Shown: in pieces, positions 1-5,811 of the stretch
How positions within the stretch are numbered: position 1 is the stretch's first letter
How the letters are laid out: every line of letters starts with the position of its first letter
Source of the DNA: JASHVB01 sp049522565
Lineage (GTDB): Bacteria; Pseudomonadota; Alphaproteobacteria; Acetobacterales; Acetobacteraceae
Assembly: GCA_049522565.1 (NCBI GenBank)
Contig: JBEKNT010000241.1
Span: forward strand, 1 to 10,305
Length of the DNA: 10,305 bases
Direction of reading: 5' to 3'
The notes under the pieces: model-generated
The model's database searches: none
What the model saw: the letters and a program-made list of their open reading frames with translations, nothing else
What the model was told of the DNA's origin: nothing
Position numbers and translations under genes: made by a program

Positions 1-83
1 GGGTTGGGGGGAGGGGTGTGTGCGCCCGGTGGTTCGGGGCGCACACACCCCACCCCCCAACCCCCTCCCTCAAGGGGAGGGGG
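1..83. repeat. GC-rich palindromic repeat inside the amgK-like gene
   Basis: There are two adjacent inverted repeats. The first has 27-base arms at 1-27 and 37-63 that match at 26 of 27 positions, around a 9-base loop; the right arm begins GGGCGCACACACCCC. The second has 9-base arms at 61-69 and 75-83 (CCCCCTCCC / GGGAGGGGG) around a 5-base loop. This organisation is typical of dispersed intergenic palindromes in high-GC proteobacteria, but here it lies inside a kinase reading frame. It may extend past the left edge. Confidence 0.8.
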
Positions 84-407
84 GGAACCTAACCCGATCC
101 CGATCCACATTACCCGCATCCGCGATAACAGGGCGTCGCCCAGATCTTCCTCCAAGACCAGACCGTTCTCCGGGTCGGCGGCGATGATCTGCGGGACGGA
201 GAGGCCGATGCCCGCCAGGTGGGCGGCGATGCGCAGGAACGGGCGGACGTCCTCGGGCGGCGGGGCGTCCATCAGCACGGCGGGGCGGGGGCCTGCGGTG
301 AGGCGCAGGTAGCGGCGGAAGCTGGCGTCCTGCGCCAGGGGGGTTACGCAGGCGCCGGCGTAGTCGTGGCGGGCGAGGAACGTGGCGATCAGGGCGTCTC
401 GGCTCAT
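1..407 (-). CDS. amgK: AmgK-like sugar kinase (aminoglycoside phosphotransferase fold), partial, carrying a repeat insertion
   Basis: The gene runs off the left edge, so only the N-terminal 135 codons are visible. AmgK-type kinases phosphorylate N-acetylmuramate in cell-wall recycling. Visible family features are DASFRRYLR (residues 27-35, nucleotide-binding loop region), VLMDAPP (44-50), GLSVPQIIAAD (68-78) and the hinge-like LEEDLGDAL (85-93). The start ATG overlaps the tsaE stop as ATGA, so translation is probably coupled; tsaE followed by amgK is a familiar alphaproteobacterial order. Recognisable homology stops near residue 96 (about position 120). After that the frame stays open but reads Gly/Pro-rich sequence encoded by a palindromic repeat. 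The gene is therefore either carrying an in-frame insertion or broken beyond the window. The general fold is secure; the exact substrate is inferred from context. Confidence 0.72.
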   Translation of the reverse strand, partial: MSRDALIATFLARHDYAGACVTPLAQDASFRRYLRLTAGPRPAVLMDAPPPEDVRPFLRIAAHLAGIGLSVPQIIAADPENGLVLEEDLGDALLSRMRVMWIGIGLGSPPPLEGGGWGVGCVRPEPPGAHTPPPN

Positions 408-940
408 GCGAGGCGGCCGATCCGGTCGGGCCAGCCGGACAGCGTGGCGTGGCGGGCGCCCGGGTCGCATACTCCGTTGCAGGTTACCGGATCGGGTTTT
501 CCGGAACCAACCCTCGGGTCGGGCGGCCGGGGGCTGCTTGCCGGCGGCTGCAAGGCGATGGTGAGCGCGTCGGGGGGGCGCAGGGCACCCAGGCGGTCGG
601 GCCACTCCACCAGCACGATGTCGTCGCGCGCCTCGTCCCAGCCGAGTTCCGCCAGCGCCGCCGGACCGTCCAGCCGCCACAGGTCGAAGTGGTGGACGGT
701 GCCGAGGCGGGTCGCGTAGCTCTGCACCAGGGTGAAGGTCGGGCTGGGCACCTCCAGCGCCGGCTCGCCGCTGGCGGCGCGCAGGAAGGCGCGGGCGAAC
801 TCGGTCTTGCCGGCGCCAAGCGGCCCCTGGAGCAGTATCACGTCGCCGGGATGGGCGAGCGTGGCGACCGCGGCGGCGAGGCGCGCCGTGGCGGCCAGGT
901 CGGGCAACTCGATGAGGCGGGCGGTGCCGGGGGCGGACAT
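404..940 (-). CDS. tsaE: tRNA threonylcarbamoyladenosine biosynthesis ATPase TsaE, with an extra C-terminal insert
   Basis: TsaE is the P-loop ATPase that works with TsaB and TsaD to make the t6A modification at position 37 of ANN-decoding tRNAs. In this 178-residue protein the Walker A motif GPLGAGKT is at 39-46, the conserved PSPTFTLVQSY at 65-75, HHFDLWRL at 83-90 and VEWPDRLG at 111-118. I chose the ATG at 940 because the family N-terminus (a short segment before LAAAVATLAHPGDVILLQG) fits it; the upstream extension to 1054 looks non-coding and no start has a convincing Shine-Dalgarno sequence. Residues 133-161 are unlike TsaE and appear to be repeat-encoded. They separate LTIAL from a normal ending, RHATLSGWPDR. 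The core is intact, so the protein is probably functional. The stop overlaps the downstream kinase start (ATGA). Confidence 0.92.
   Translation of the reverse strand: MSAPGTARLIELPDLAATARLAAAVATLAHPGDVILLQGPLGAGKTEFARAFLRAASGEPALEVPSPTFTLVQSYATRLGTVHHFDLWRLDGPAALAELGWDEARDDIVLVEWPDRLGALRPPDALTIALQPPASSPRPPDPRVGSGKPDPVTCNGVCDPGARHATLSGWPDRIGRLA
458..544 (-). repeat. Putative in-frame repeat insertion in tsaE
   Basis: This stretch encodes about 29 residues (including PRVGSGKPDPVTCNGVCDPG) that interrupt the TsaE C-terminus without breaking frame. Its core is an imperfect hairpin at 482-508: GGTT-A-CCGG, a 10-base loop, then CCGG-AACC. The boundaries are inferred from where TsaE-like sequence stops and resumes. 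That it is a dispersed genomic repeat is inference; no second copy was seen in this window. Confidence 0.5.
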
Positions 941-998
941 CGGGGGCAATCTGCCGCATCGGCCGAGTCGGGGACAACGCCCGCGCGTGGCTGGCGTG

Positions 999-1027
999 TT
1001 GCCAGGCGGGGGGACAGGCCGTACGAC
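999..1027 (+). promoter_or_regulatory. Possible sigma-70-type promoter for the gene at 1058
   Basis: TTGCCA (999-1004) and TACGAC (1022-1027) are separated by 17 bases and lie 30 bases before the ATG, in the gap between divergent genes. The -35 is 5 of 6 to consensus and the -10 only 3 of 6. Confidence 0.3.
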
Positions 1028-1057
1028 TTGGTTTCCTGGATCGGAGCTAGGCATCGC

Positions 1058-1384
1058 ATGGACAAGGACGCGCTGACCGCGTGGGCGCTGGCGAACGGAT
1101 GGCAGATGATCGCCGGCTGCCCCAGCCTGACCAAGCCTCGCTCGCCCAAGGAGGCGATCGTGCGGCTGGTGTTCAAGGCGACGGTGGTGAACGTGGAGGT
1201 CAAGAAGCCGGCCGGGAAGTGGGAGAAGGTCTCCGGCGAGGCCTACGCCAAGGTGGTGGCGGACCCGGATACCGGGGTGCCCGGCGGGCTGGGGCTGACC
1301 AGCATTCCGGGGTTCACCATGCTGATGCAGGACAACAAGGACCGGCTGATGATGGAGCGGCTGAGCGGGGGCGGGAAGCGGTAG
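1058..1384 (+). CDS. Small conserved hypothetical protein
   Basis: This 108-residue soluble protein has no signal peptide or membrane segment. It begins MDKDALTAWALANGWQMIAG and is rich in charged residues, with KEAIVRLVFKATVVNVEVKK (31-50) predicted as beta strands and a late MLMQDNKDR segment (88-96). I recall similar short proteins in Acetobacteraceae but know of no assigned function. The ATG at 1058 is preferred because the family-like sequence begins there. A GGAG at 1042-1045 is 12 bases upstream, slightly far for a ribosome binding site. It diverges from tsaE and converges on the selenoprotein gene, with only 21 bases between the two stop codons. Coding character is good (high GC third positions, plausible composition). 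Confidence 0.78.
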   Translation: MDKDALTAWALANGWQMIAGCPSLTKPRSPKEAIVRLVFKATVVNVEVKKPAGKWEKVSGEAYAKVVADPDTGVPGGLGLTSIPGFTMLMQDNKDRLMMERLSGGGKR

Positions 1385-1405
1385 GTCGCTGCGGACGCGG
1401 GTGGC

Positions 1406-1930
1406 TCAGGCCCCCAGCAGCAGCCGGCGGGCCTGGGTTGCCGCGGCGGCGGCCATGGCGCGCAGGCCGTCATCGGTGGCGCTGCTGATCGGGTGGGCGA
1501 TGACCGCGAACGCGTAGCCGGGGTAGCCGAGCACGCGGGCCATCAGCTCGGCCGCGCTGACGAAGCGCGTGGTCATCACCGCCATCGCGGGGATGCCAAG
1601 GCGCTCGGCGGTGATGGAGTCATGCAGACTGCACGACGAGCAACTGCCTCAGTCGCCGACGCCGGTAACGACGGCCTGCCAGCGGCGGAGTTCGTCGATG
1701 ATGTCCGGGTCGGCCGGGGCGCTGTAGTTGGATTTTCTGCGGTGGATCACGTCGGCGACGCCGAATTCCTCGCGCAGGATGCGGTCGAGGTGGGCGAAGA
1801 AGCCGGCGGTGCCTTCCTTGCCGTTGGAGATGAACCCCACTGTCTTGCCGGCGAGCGAGGTCAGGCGCGGGGCGGGCTGGCCGAGCGGCGGGGTGGTCTC
1901 GTTGGTGGGGTCGAGGACCTGGAGGGACAT
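1406..1930 (-). CDS. UGSC family selenoprotein (TGA read as selenocysteine)
   Basis: Read through one TGA, this is a 174-residue protein. Residues 1-93 include KTVGFISNGKEG (29-40), a helical LDRILREEFGVADVIHRRK segment and VVTGVGD (87-93). Residue 94 is the TGA, and GSCSSCSLHD follows, giving the family signature GVGD-U-GSC. The frame then stays open for 80 more codons with normal coding character (GIPAMAVMTTRF, LGYPGYAFAVIAHPI) to a TGA at 1406-1408. UGSC proteins are a bacterial (seleno)protein family, first noticed in selenoproteome surveys, with a presumed redox role and unknown substrate. C97 and C100 flank the Sec residue. The start at 1930 (MSLQVLDPTNE) fits the family; no strong Shine-Dalgarno sequence is present. 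The alternative is a recent nonsense mutation, which the exact motif position and the hairpin downstream make unlikely. Confidence 0.85.
1619..1637 (-). promoter_or_regulatory. Candidate bacterial SECIS hairpin
   Basis: Counting the U of the UGA as 1, mRNA nucleotides 15-33 read GUCGUGC-AGUCU-GCAUGAC, a continuous 7-bp stem with a 5-base loop. The loop starts 18 bases after the UGA and carries G23-U24. In the Escherichia coli fdhF SECIS the loop G and U recognised by SelB occupy the same positions, and the apical UGCA..UCUGCA sequence is closely similar. One pair is a G-U wobble, so the stem is complete only in the sense RNA (the minus strand). The bulged U17 of fdhF is not evident here. Confidence 0.72.
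1649..1651 (-). other. In-frame TGA selenocysteine codon
   Basis: This is codon 94 of the UGSC gene. It lies exactly where the family has selenocysteine or cysteine, immediately before Gly-Ser-Cys. Confidence 0.82.
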
Positions 1931-1981
1931 GGGGGCAGTGTCGGGGCGGGGGTTGGGGGGAGTCAACGGGGCGGGGTGGGT

Positions 1982-1997
1982 GGGTTCGGGCGAACCC
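1982..1997 (-). terminator. Possible terminator-like hairpin
   Basis: GGGTTCG / CGAACCC arms (1982-1988 and 1991-1997) lie three bases beyond the stop of the small gene at 2000-2368. No T-tract follows, so an intrinsic terminator is only a possibility; a repeat boundary is another. Confidence 0.3.
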
Positions 1998-1999
1998 GT

Positions 2000-2368
2000 T
2001 CAGCGATAGTCAATGGGCGTCATGAAGCGACCACGAGGTTGACCCGGCGATGGCGATGGCGATGGCGATGATGGGATGGCCTTCCGAGCCGGTCGCGCAA
2101 CTCCGAATTTCGGGTGCCGAGTCACGTGGTCCTGCGTCTCCTCACTCAGGCGATCAGTAAGTACGACGAGACCATCCTGCCGTCTGAGCAGGAATGCGGG
2201 AAAGCGACCGTGACTTTCGGACTGACCAAGGCATGCATATGATTTACCATTTGGGCTCTCATGGAACTCCGCGAACCATTTACCGGGCAGCAAACGCGTT
2301 GCGTCTATGACTTCGGTTTGATCGTACTGGGAGAGGCGATTCTCGATGGCCGTTCCCTCATCGCTCAT
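2000..2368 (-). CDS. Small hypothetical protein
   Basis: This is a putative 122-residue protein starting MSDEGTAIENRLSQYDQ. I do not recognise it. The first 90 residues have the composition of a soluble folded protein (PGKWFAEFHESPNGKSYACL, then FLLRRQDGLVVLTDRLSEE). The last 30 are low-complexity, with a Ser-Pro run encoded by a GGCGAT hexamer repeat, so the true end may once have been earlier. The frame is open far upstream, but that extension overlaps the ClpP-like gene and lacks coding character; the ATG at 2368 is the best internal start. No clear Shine-Dalgarno sequence is seen, but a 17-base palindrome sits 3 bases upstream of the start. It lies downstream of the ClpP-like gene on the same strand, 209 bases away, and shares its lower GC. 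Confidence 0.45.
   Translation of the reverse strand: MSDEGTAIENRLSQYDQTEVIDATRLLPGKWFAEFHESPNGKSYACLGQSESHGRFPAFLLRRQDGLVVLTDRLSEETQDHVTRHPKFGVARPARKAIPSSPSPSPSPGQPRGRFMTPIDYR
2046..2069. repeat. GGCGAT hexamer microsatellite, four units
   Basis: Four exact tandem copies of GGCGAT are followed by a degenerate GATGGGATGG. On the minus strand they encode alternating Ser-Pro near the end of the small hypothetical protein. Copy-number change would keep the frame. Confidence 0.85.
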
Positions 2369-2371
2369 TGA

Positions 2372-2388
2372 CTCAAGTTCAACTTGAG
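2372..2388. promoter_or_regulatory. 17-base palindrome, possible operator
   Basis: CTCAAGTT-C-AACTTGAG is a perfect 8-bp inverted repeat around one central base, located 3-20 bases upstream of the ATG at 2368 on the minus strand. The form suits a dimeric regulator or a small RNA hairpin over the ribosome binding region. No regulator gene lies nearby. Confidence 0.35.
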
Positions 2389-2577
2389 CGCCGGCTAAGC
2401 GCCCAGATCGGCAAGAAGTTCGTTGGCCATAGATTTCAAGTCGAAGCTCCGGTCGATGACGCAGCAGTGCAAAGCGCGTCGCTGGTCCGGCTTGCGGACC
2501 AAGAAAGCAGGGCCGGCTTCGGTGTCGGCCGGGGGCGTGCAATCCTACATCGCGCGGGCCTATTGTAATCCAGGAAT

Positions 2578-3774
2578 TTATTGTGTCTGCATCAGTCTGG
2601 CAACATCGCCGTCGCCGAGCAATCCGGTGGGCGACAAACCAACAGACAGTTGCCAGTTCATGATAGCGGTTCTGGTCGCTGTCCCATAGATGCCATCCGG
2701 CTTCTGGATCGGAGGCAAAAATCCGAGAGTTTGCAGCTTGTCTTGCAAAGCAATGTGTTGATCGGGCGGACGTTTTGCCTCTTGCAATCCCGCTCCGGAT
2801 AGTCTTGCCATCCATACGTTCCGCTGAGCGGTATAGGCACGAATTAGACAGCTTTTCAATGTAAGCAAATCGGCTGGCAGATTTCCGGCAGCATCAATCC
2901 CGCAGGCTTGCTGCGCTTCCTGTTGAAAGTTGATGGCTTCAACCATCAACGGTTTCCAACCGATCACACCGACCTCGTGTCGCAGGACATAATAGGGTTG
3001 CACCAATAAAAGGTCAGCCCTCGACAGATCAGCGTCCCAGCAAATGAGATGCATCAGTGGAGAATCGGCCTTCGCACAATCGAAGCTCGGACCAATCCTT
3101 GTCGTCGGTGATGGCGTAGGTGCGGGTGCGGGGACCGGTGTGATGGCAGGTGCCGCGAACGCAACAGGCGGCGGTGATGGCGGCGGTGATGGCGGAGGTG
3201 CTGCCTCGGGAGCCATGATCTTCACATCCATTAGAGCAAGATCATCTCGCGTCAGCCATGCGACACGGTTGGGTGGTGTCTCCACCATCTTACCAATAAT
3301 CTGCGGCGGCACATCGAGGTCTGCTGCATCCCGAGCAAAGAGCGTCGTGAATGCCATCGAGTCAAGATTTTCTTGACCCTCAGCGGATACACTATGCACG
3401 CCAATGAGCGCATCCGGTGCTATGACTTTTGGCACTCCGGAAGCGAAGAGCAAGAAACAAGCCGAGTTGCATTGCGATCCTGATAGCACCATGACGCCAG
3501 CTTGTAGCCGCCGAATCAGCCCCGCAAGTTTTTCCGCCTCAACTATCTGACCGCCAGGGCTGTCGAGCACGAAAACTCGGATGCGTTCCGATGGCGTCGT
3601 GCCTGCCAAAGTCTGAAGCAATTCCCCCAGCCGGTCGGTGTCACCATCAACGATTTCGCCGATCGCGCTGATCGCCAAATCATTGTCGCCTAACGGGACC
3701 TGATGAAACTGCATCGCCCTCGCCGGAACAGCAAATGCTGCCGCGAGGACGATGGCTGCGATGATCCGTCGCAT
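2578..3774 (-). CDS. Secreted ClpP-like serine protease domain fused to LprI-like and peptidoglycan-binding domains
   Basis: This is a 398-residue envelope protein. Residues 1-20 form a Sec signal peptide (MRRIIAAIVLAAAFAVPARA). Residues 25-185 resemble the periplasmic ClpP/crotonase-fold family (COG3904-like). They include VLDSPGG (69-75, oxyanion region), the nucleophile region CNSACFLLFASG (102-113, likely Ser104) and ALIGVHS (122-128, likely His127). A Pro/Ala linker spans about 190-228. Residues 231-325 resemble LprI/DUF1311 domains, with cysteines at 233, 245, 291 and 309 suited to disulfides. Residues 338-395 form a PG_binding_1 domain (LQDKLQTLGF, DGIYGTATRTAIMNWQ). It probably acts in the periplasm, anchored to peptidoglycan. 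The gene starts 32 bases after the upstream coiled-coil gene, so the two form an operon. The domain combination is unusual; each part is recognised from motifs, and its substrate is unknown. Confidence 0.85.
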   Translation of the reverse strand: MRRIIAAIVLAAAFAVPARAMQFHQVPLGDNDLAISAIGEIVDGDTDRLGELLQTLAGTTPSERIRVFVLDSPGGQIVEAEKLAGLIRRLQAGVMVLSGSQCNSACFLLFASGVPKVIAPDALIGVHSVSAEGQENLDSMAFTTLFARDAADLDVPPQIIGKMVETPPNRVAWLTRDDLALMDVKIMAPEAAPPPSPPPSPPPVAFAAPAITPVPAPAPTPSPTTRIGPSFDCAKADSPLMHLICWDADLSRADLLLVQPYYVLRHEVGVIGWKPLMVEAINFQQEAQQACGIDAAGNLPADLLTLKSCLIRAYTAQRNVWMARLSGAGLQEAKRPPDQHIALQDKLQTLGFLPPIQKPDGIYGTATRTAIMNWQLSVGLSPTGLLGDGDVARLMQTQ

Positions 3775-3806
3775 AGATTGTCAATCTTTCGTGCAGTGGC
3801 GGACTG

Positions 3807-5657
3807 CTATTCCAGGAGCGTCCATTGCGATGTGAAGCCATTTTCCTCTGACCACGCCGAGAAAGCAGAAGCATACTTGTCACACGAAACTGTCGTCGGG
3901 TTCCTCCGAAAGCCGAACTCCTCGTCGTTGATCCAGATAAAATCAACGCAGGCCGTCTGCTTCTCCCCGATCACCCGATTCAGCATTGGGAACTCAACGC
4001 GCACGCTAATTGCTTCGATAGTGCGTTGCTTCCATTGCGCACGCCCATAATCTTCAATGGTCGCATTGGTAGCCTGAAACTCCCACCCTTGCTTGATCGA
4101 CGTTGCGTACTGATCCGCCCATGGCTGGAATACCGAAAGCGCCTGTCTGCTTGGAAGTTGCTTCGCGATTATCTCATTCCGAACGACGGTCATGTAACTC
4201 CGGATTTGATCGGAGATGCCATCGACTACCGCGTTGGCCTTCGATGCTACGAGCTTCCGCATTTCCTGAATGCGCACCTGCCGGGCTGCCTCATCATTCT
4301 TCTGCCGCTCTGCCTCAAGGGTTTGCTGCTGTTCAGCGTCGGCCTTTTGCTTGGCGTCCTCCCGACGCCGCTCTTCAAGAGACTTCGCCTGATCAGCCTG
4401 CTCAGCAAGCAGGTCTTGTTCGGCGAGTACTTTCCAGTTCGCCAACTTTGCTTGGTCCAGCGTGCCGCTGTCGATTTCCACCGGCACGCTATCCCGCGTC
4501 AGGGCTGCCACCACATCTTGCAACGCGCCAGCGGGTCCGATCGCGGCCACACAGTCGTGCTTCTTCAGGGCAATGAAGATCGCGTCGTCGGTGGGGACCG
4601 CAAGGACCGCGCTGTTCCCGTTGACCAAGCCGGCAAACGGCGAATCACTGCGCTTGAGCAGATAGCGCACGCCCTCCGCGTCGGCCGCCATCAGACACAC
4701 CACCGTGGCCGGCGACTGCAAATGAATCGCCGAGATGACGGCGGGATCACGCGTTCGAAAGCTATCGATGTCCGCCTGTCGCTCGGCAGCCTTCCGCGCT
4801 GCCTCAGCCTGGGCTGCGGCCACTTTGGCGCTCTCGCGGGCGTCGAAATCCGCCACGGTGAAGGTGTTGAAGCCGACCAATCGCTGGCTCCCAAGGGCGT
4901 TCACTAAGGCCGAAAGAACGTCGGTGGGAGCCGTCGGCACTTGTCCGGCCGAGAATATCACCAGATCGTAGCGGCCGAGGTCCGACGGATCGCACACCCT
5001 CGGGGTGACGGATGCGCCGGGTAAGCCGCCTTGCTGTACGATGTCCGCCATCACTTCGGCCAGGAATCGCATCTCCGGACTGCCGGGCTCGGTCGTCAGG
5101 CCACCGAACGGCAGACAAGCGATCGGTGGCGTCTGGAAGACCGGCTTGCCTTTCAGGTCGCGGATTACGCCCTGGGTGTCCTTGCCGACGATCAGAGCGG
5201 TGATGTCCCGTGGATCAGACCCGAGCACTGCAACCAAGGCCGGATCGGCGCGAAGTTTCTTGGCGGCAGCCTGATTTTTGCGCTCTTCAGCATCGGCTTT
5301 TGCTTTGGCATCAGCCTGAGCCTTGAGATCAGCTTGCTGTTGCTTGGCTTTTGCGGCGGCCTCGGCCTGTTGTCGCTGCTTCACCTTCTCTTCGGCGGCG
5401 GCAGCAGCCTGACGACGTTCCTCGTCAATCTGCTGCTGAGCCTGCGGATTGGGCTGGGGCGCTGCCTGCTGCACATACCCAGGCTGTGGTGTATATGCTG
5501 GCTGTGGCGGCTGCGTCGGTATCGAGCGCAGAATTCCGTTCAAGAATTGGCCTACGAATGCCGGGGGATTGTTCGGATTTTGATTTGGATATTGGGCGTG
5601 AGCATCGCCCACTACCAAGCAACCGACCGTCAGGCCGATAAAAGCCAGCCGATACAT
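3807..5657 (-). CDS. Secreted coiled-coil protein with two repeated globular modules, unknown function
   Basis: This 616-residue protein has a signal peptide (1-22, ending GDAHAQ) and a Pro/Gln-rich segment (25-75). Ala/Lys/Gln/Glu-rich coiled coil covers about 75-135. Module A (137-275) begins DPALVAVLGSDPRDITALIV, and a second coiled coil spans 272-300. Module B (304-410) begins DPAVISAIHLQSPATVVCLM, a third coiled coil spans about 415-470, and a C-terminal domain ends the protein. Modules A and B look like diverged duplicates. The ATG at 5657 is chosen over 5747 because it begins the signal peptide and has GGAAGG 8 bases upstream. The protein is probably periplasmic, perhaps a scaffold or partner for the peptidoglycan-binding protease-like protein encoded next in the operon. 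I do not recognise the family. An FNR-type box lies 98 bases upstream, and GC is lower than in the flanking genes. Confidence 0.82.
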   Translation of the reverse strand: MYRLAFIGLTVGCLVVGDAHAQYPNQNPNNPPAFVGQFLNGILRSIPTQPPQPAYTPQPGYVQQAAPQPNPQAQQQIDEERRQAAAAAEEKVKQRQQAEAAAKAKQQQADLKAQADAKAKADAEERKNQAAAKKLRADPALVAVLGSDPRDITALIVGKDTQGVIRDLKGKPVFQTPPIACLPFGGLTTEPGSPEMRFLAEVMADIVQQGGLPGASVTPRVCDPSDLGRYDLVIFSAGQVPTAPTDVLSALVNALGSQRLVGFNTFTVADFDARESAKVAAAQAEAARKAAERQADIDSFRTRDPAVISAIHLQSPATVVCLMAADAEGVRYLLKRSDSPFAGLVNGNSAVLAVPTDDAIFIALKKHDCVAAIGPAGALQDVVAALTRDSVPVEIDSGTLDQAKLANWKVLAEQDLLAEQADQAKSLEERRREDAKQKADAEQQQTLEAERQKNDEAARQVRIQEMRKLVASKANAVVDGISDQIRSYMTVVRNEIIAKQLPSRQALSVFQPWADQYATSIKQGWEFQATNATIEDYGRAQWKQRTIEAISVRVEFPMLNRVIGEKQTACVDFIWINDEEFGFRRNPTTVSCDKYASAFSAWSEENGFTSQWTLLE

Positions 5658-5754
5658 ATGAGGAACCTTCCCGCTGAGCACGCAGGGGATGTGGTCCGCT
5701 GCCACGTCTGACCACCCAAGATGGTCTTGGTGCAACTTCGGCACCATTTTTGCC

Positions 5755-5768
5755 TTGATCTAAATCAA
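5755..5768. promoter_or_regulatory. Perfect FNR/FixK-type binding site
   Basis: TTGAT-CTAA-ATCAA matches the TTGAT-N4-ATCAA consensus of FNR, ANR and FixK regulators at all ten defined positions. It lies 98 bases before the ATG of the coiled-coil gene on the minus strand, a normal distance for an activated promoter. A TTGACA at 5777-5782 (minus strand) is nearby without a good -10 partner, consistent with activator dependence. On the plus strand there is no gene for it to serve. Confidence 0.62.
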
Positions 5769-5811
5769 AGCTTCGGTGTCAAATTCGGATTGTTCGCGCT
5801 CGTACTGGGTG

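Noticed and set aside
449..1384. A 311-codon plus-strand frame that could extend the small gene at 1058
   Set aside because: The upstream part lies opposite tsaE and has shadow composition. Protein-like sequence begins only at the ATG at 1058.
1624..1648. An alternative hairpin directly after the UGA (GCAG-UUGC, 7-base loop, GCAG-U-CUGC)
   Set aside because: Its loop starts only 9 bases after the UGA, too near for a bacterial SECIS, and the first two loop bases lack G. The 1619-1637 hairpin fits better, although the two could compete.
1649..1651. Treating the TGA as a nonsense mutation and the UGSC gene as a pseudogene
   Set aside because: The stop is exactly at the family Sec position, the rest of the frame is undamaged and a SECIS-like hairpin follows.
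2369..2815. N-terminal extension of the small hypothetical protein to 2815
   Set aside because: It overlaps the end of the ClpP-like gene in another frame and has no protein-like features before MSDEG.
4026..4907. A 293-codon plus-strand frame opposite the coiled-coil gene
   Set aside because: The minus-strand frame has a signal peptide, coiled coils and a good ribosome binding site. The plus-strand translation shows no domain logic.
5777..5782. TTGACA on the minus strand as the -35 of the envelope operon
   Set aside because: No acceptable -10 at 16-18 bases spacing; the would-be -10 falls inside the FNR-type box.
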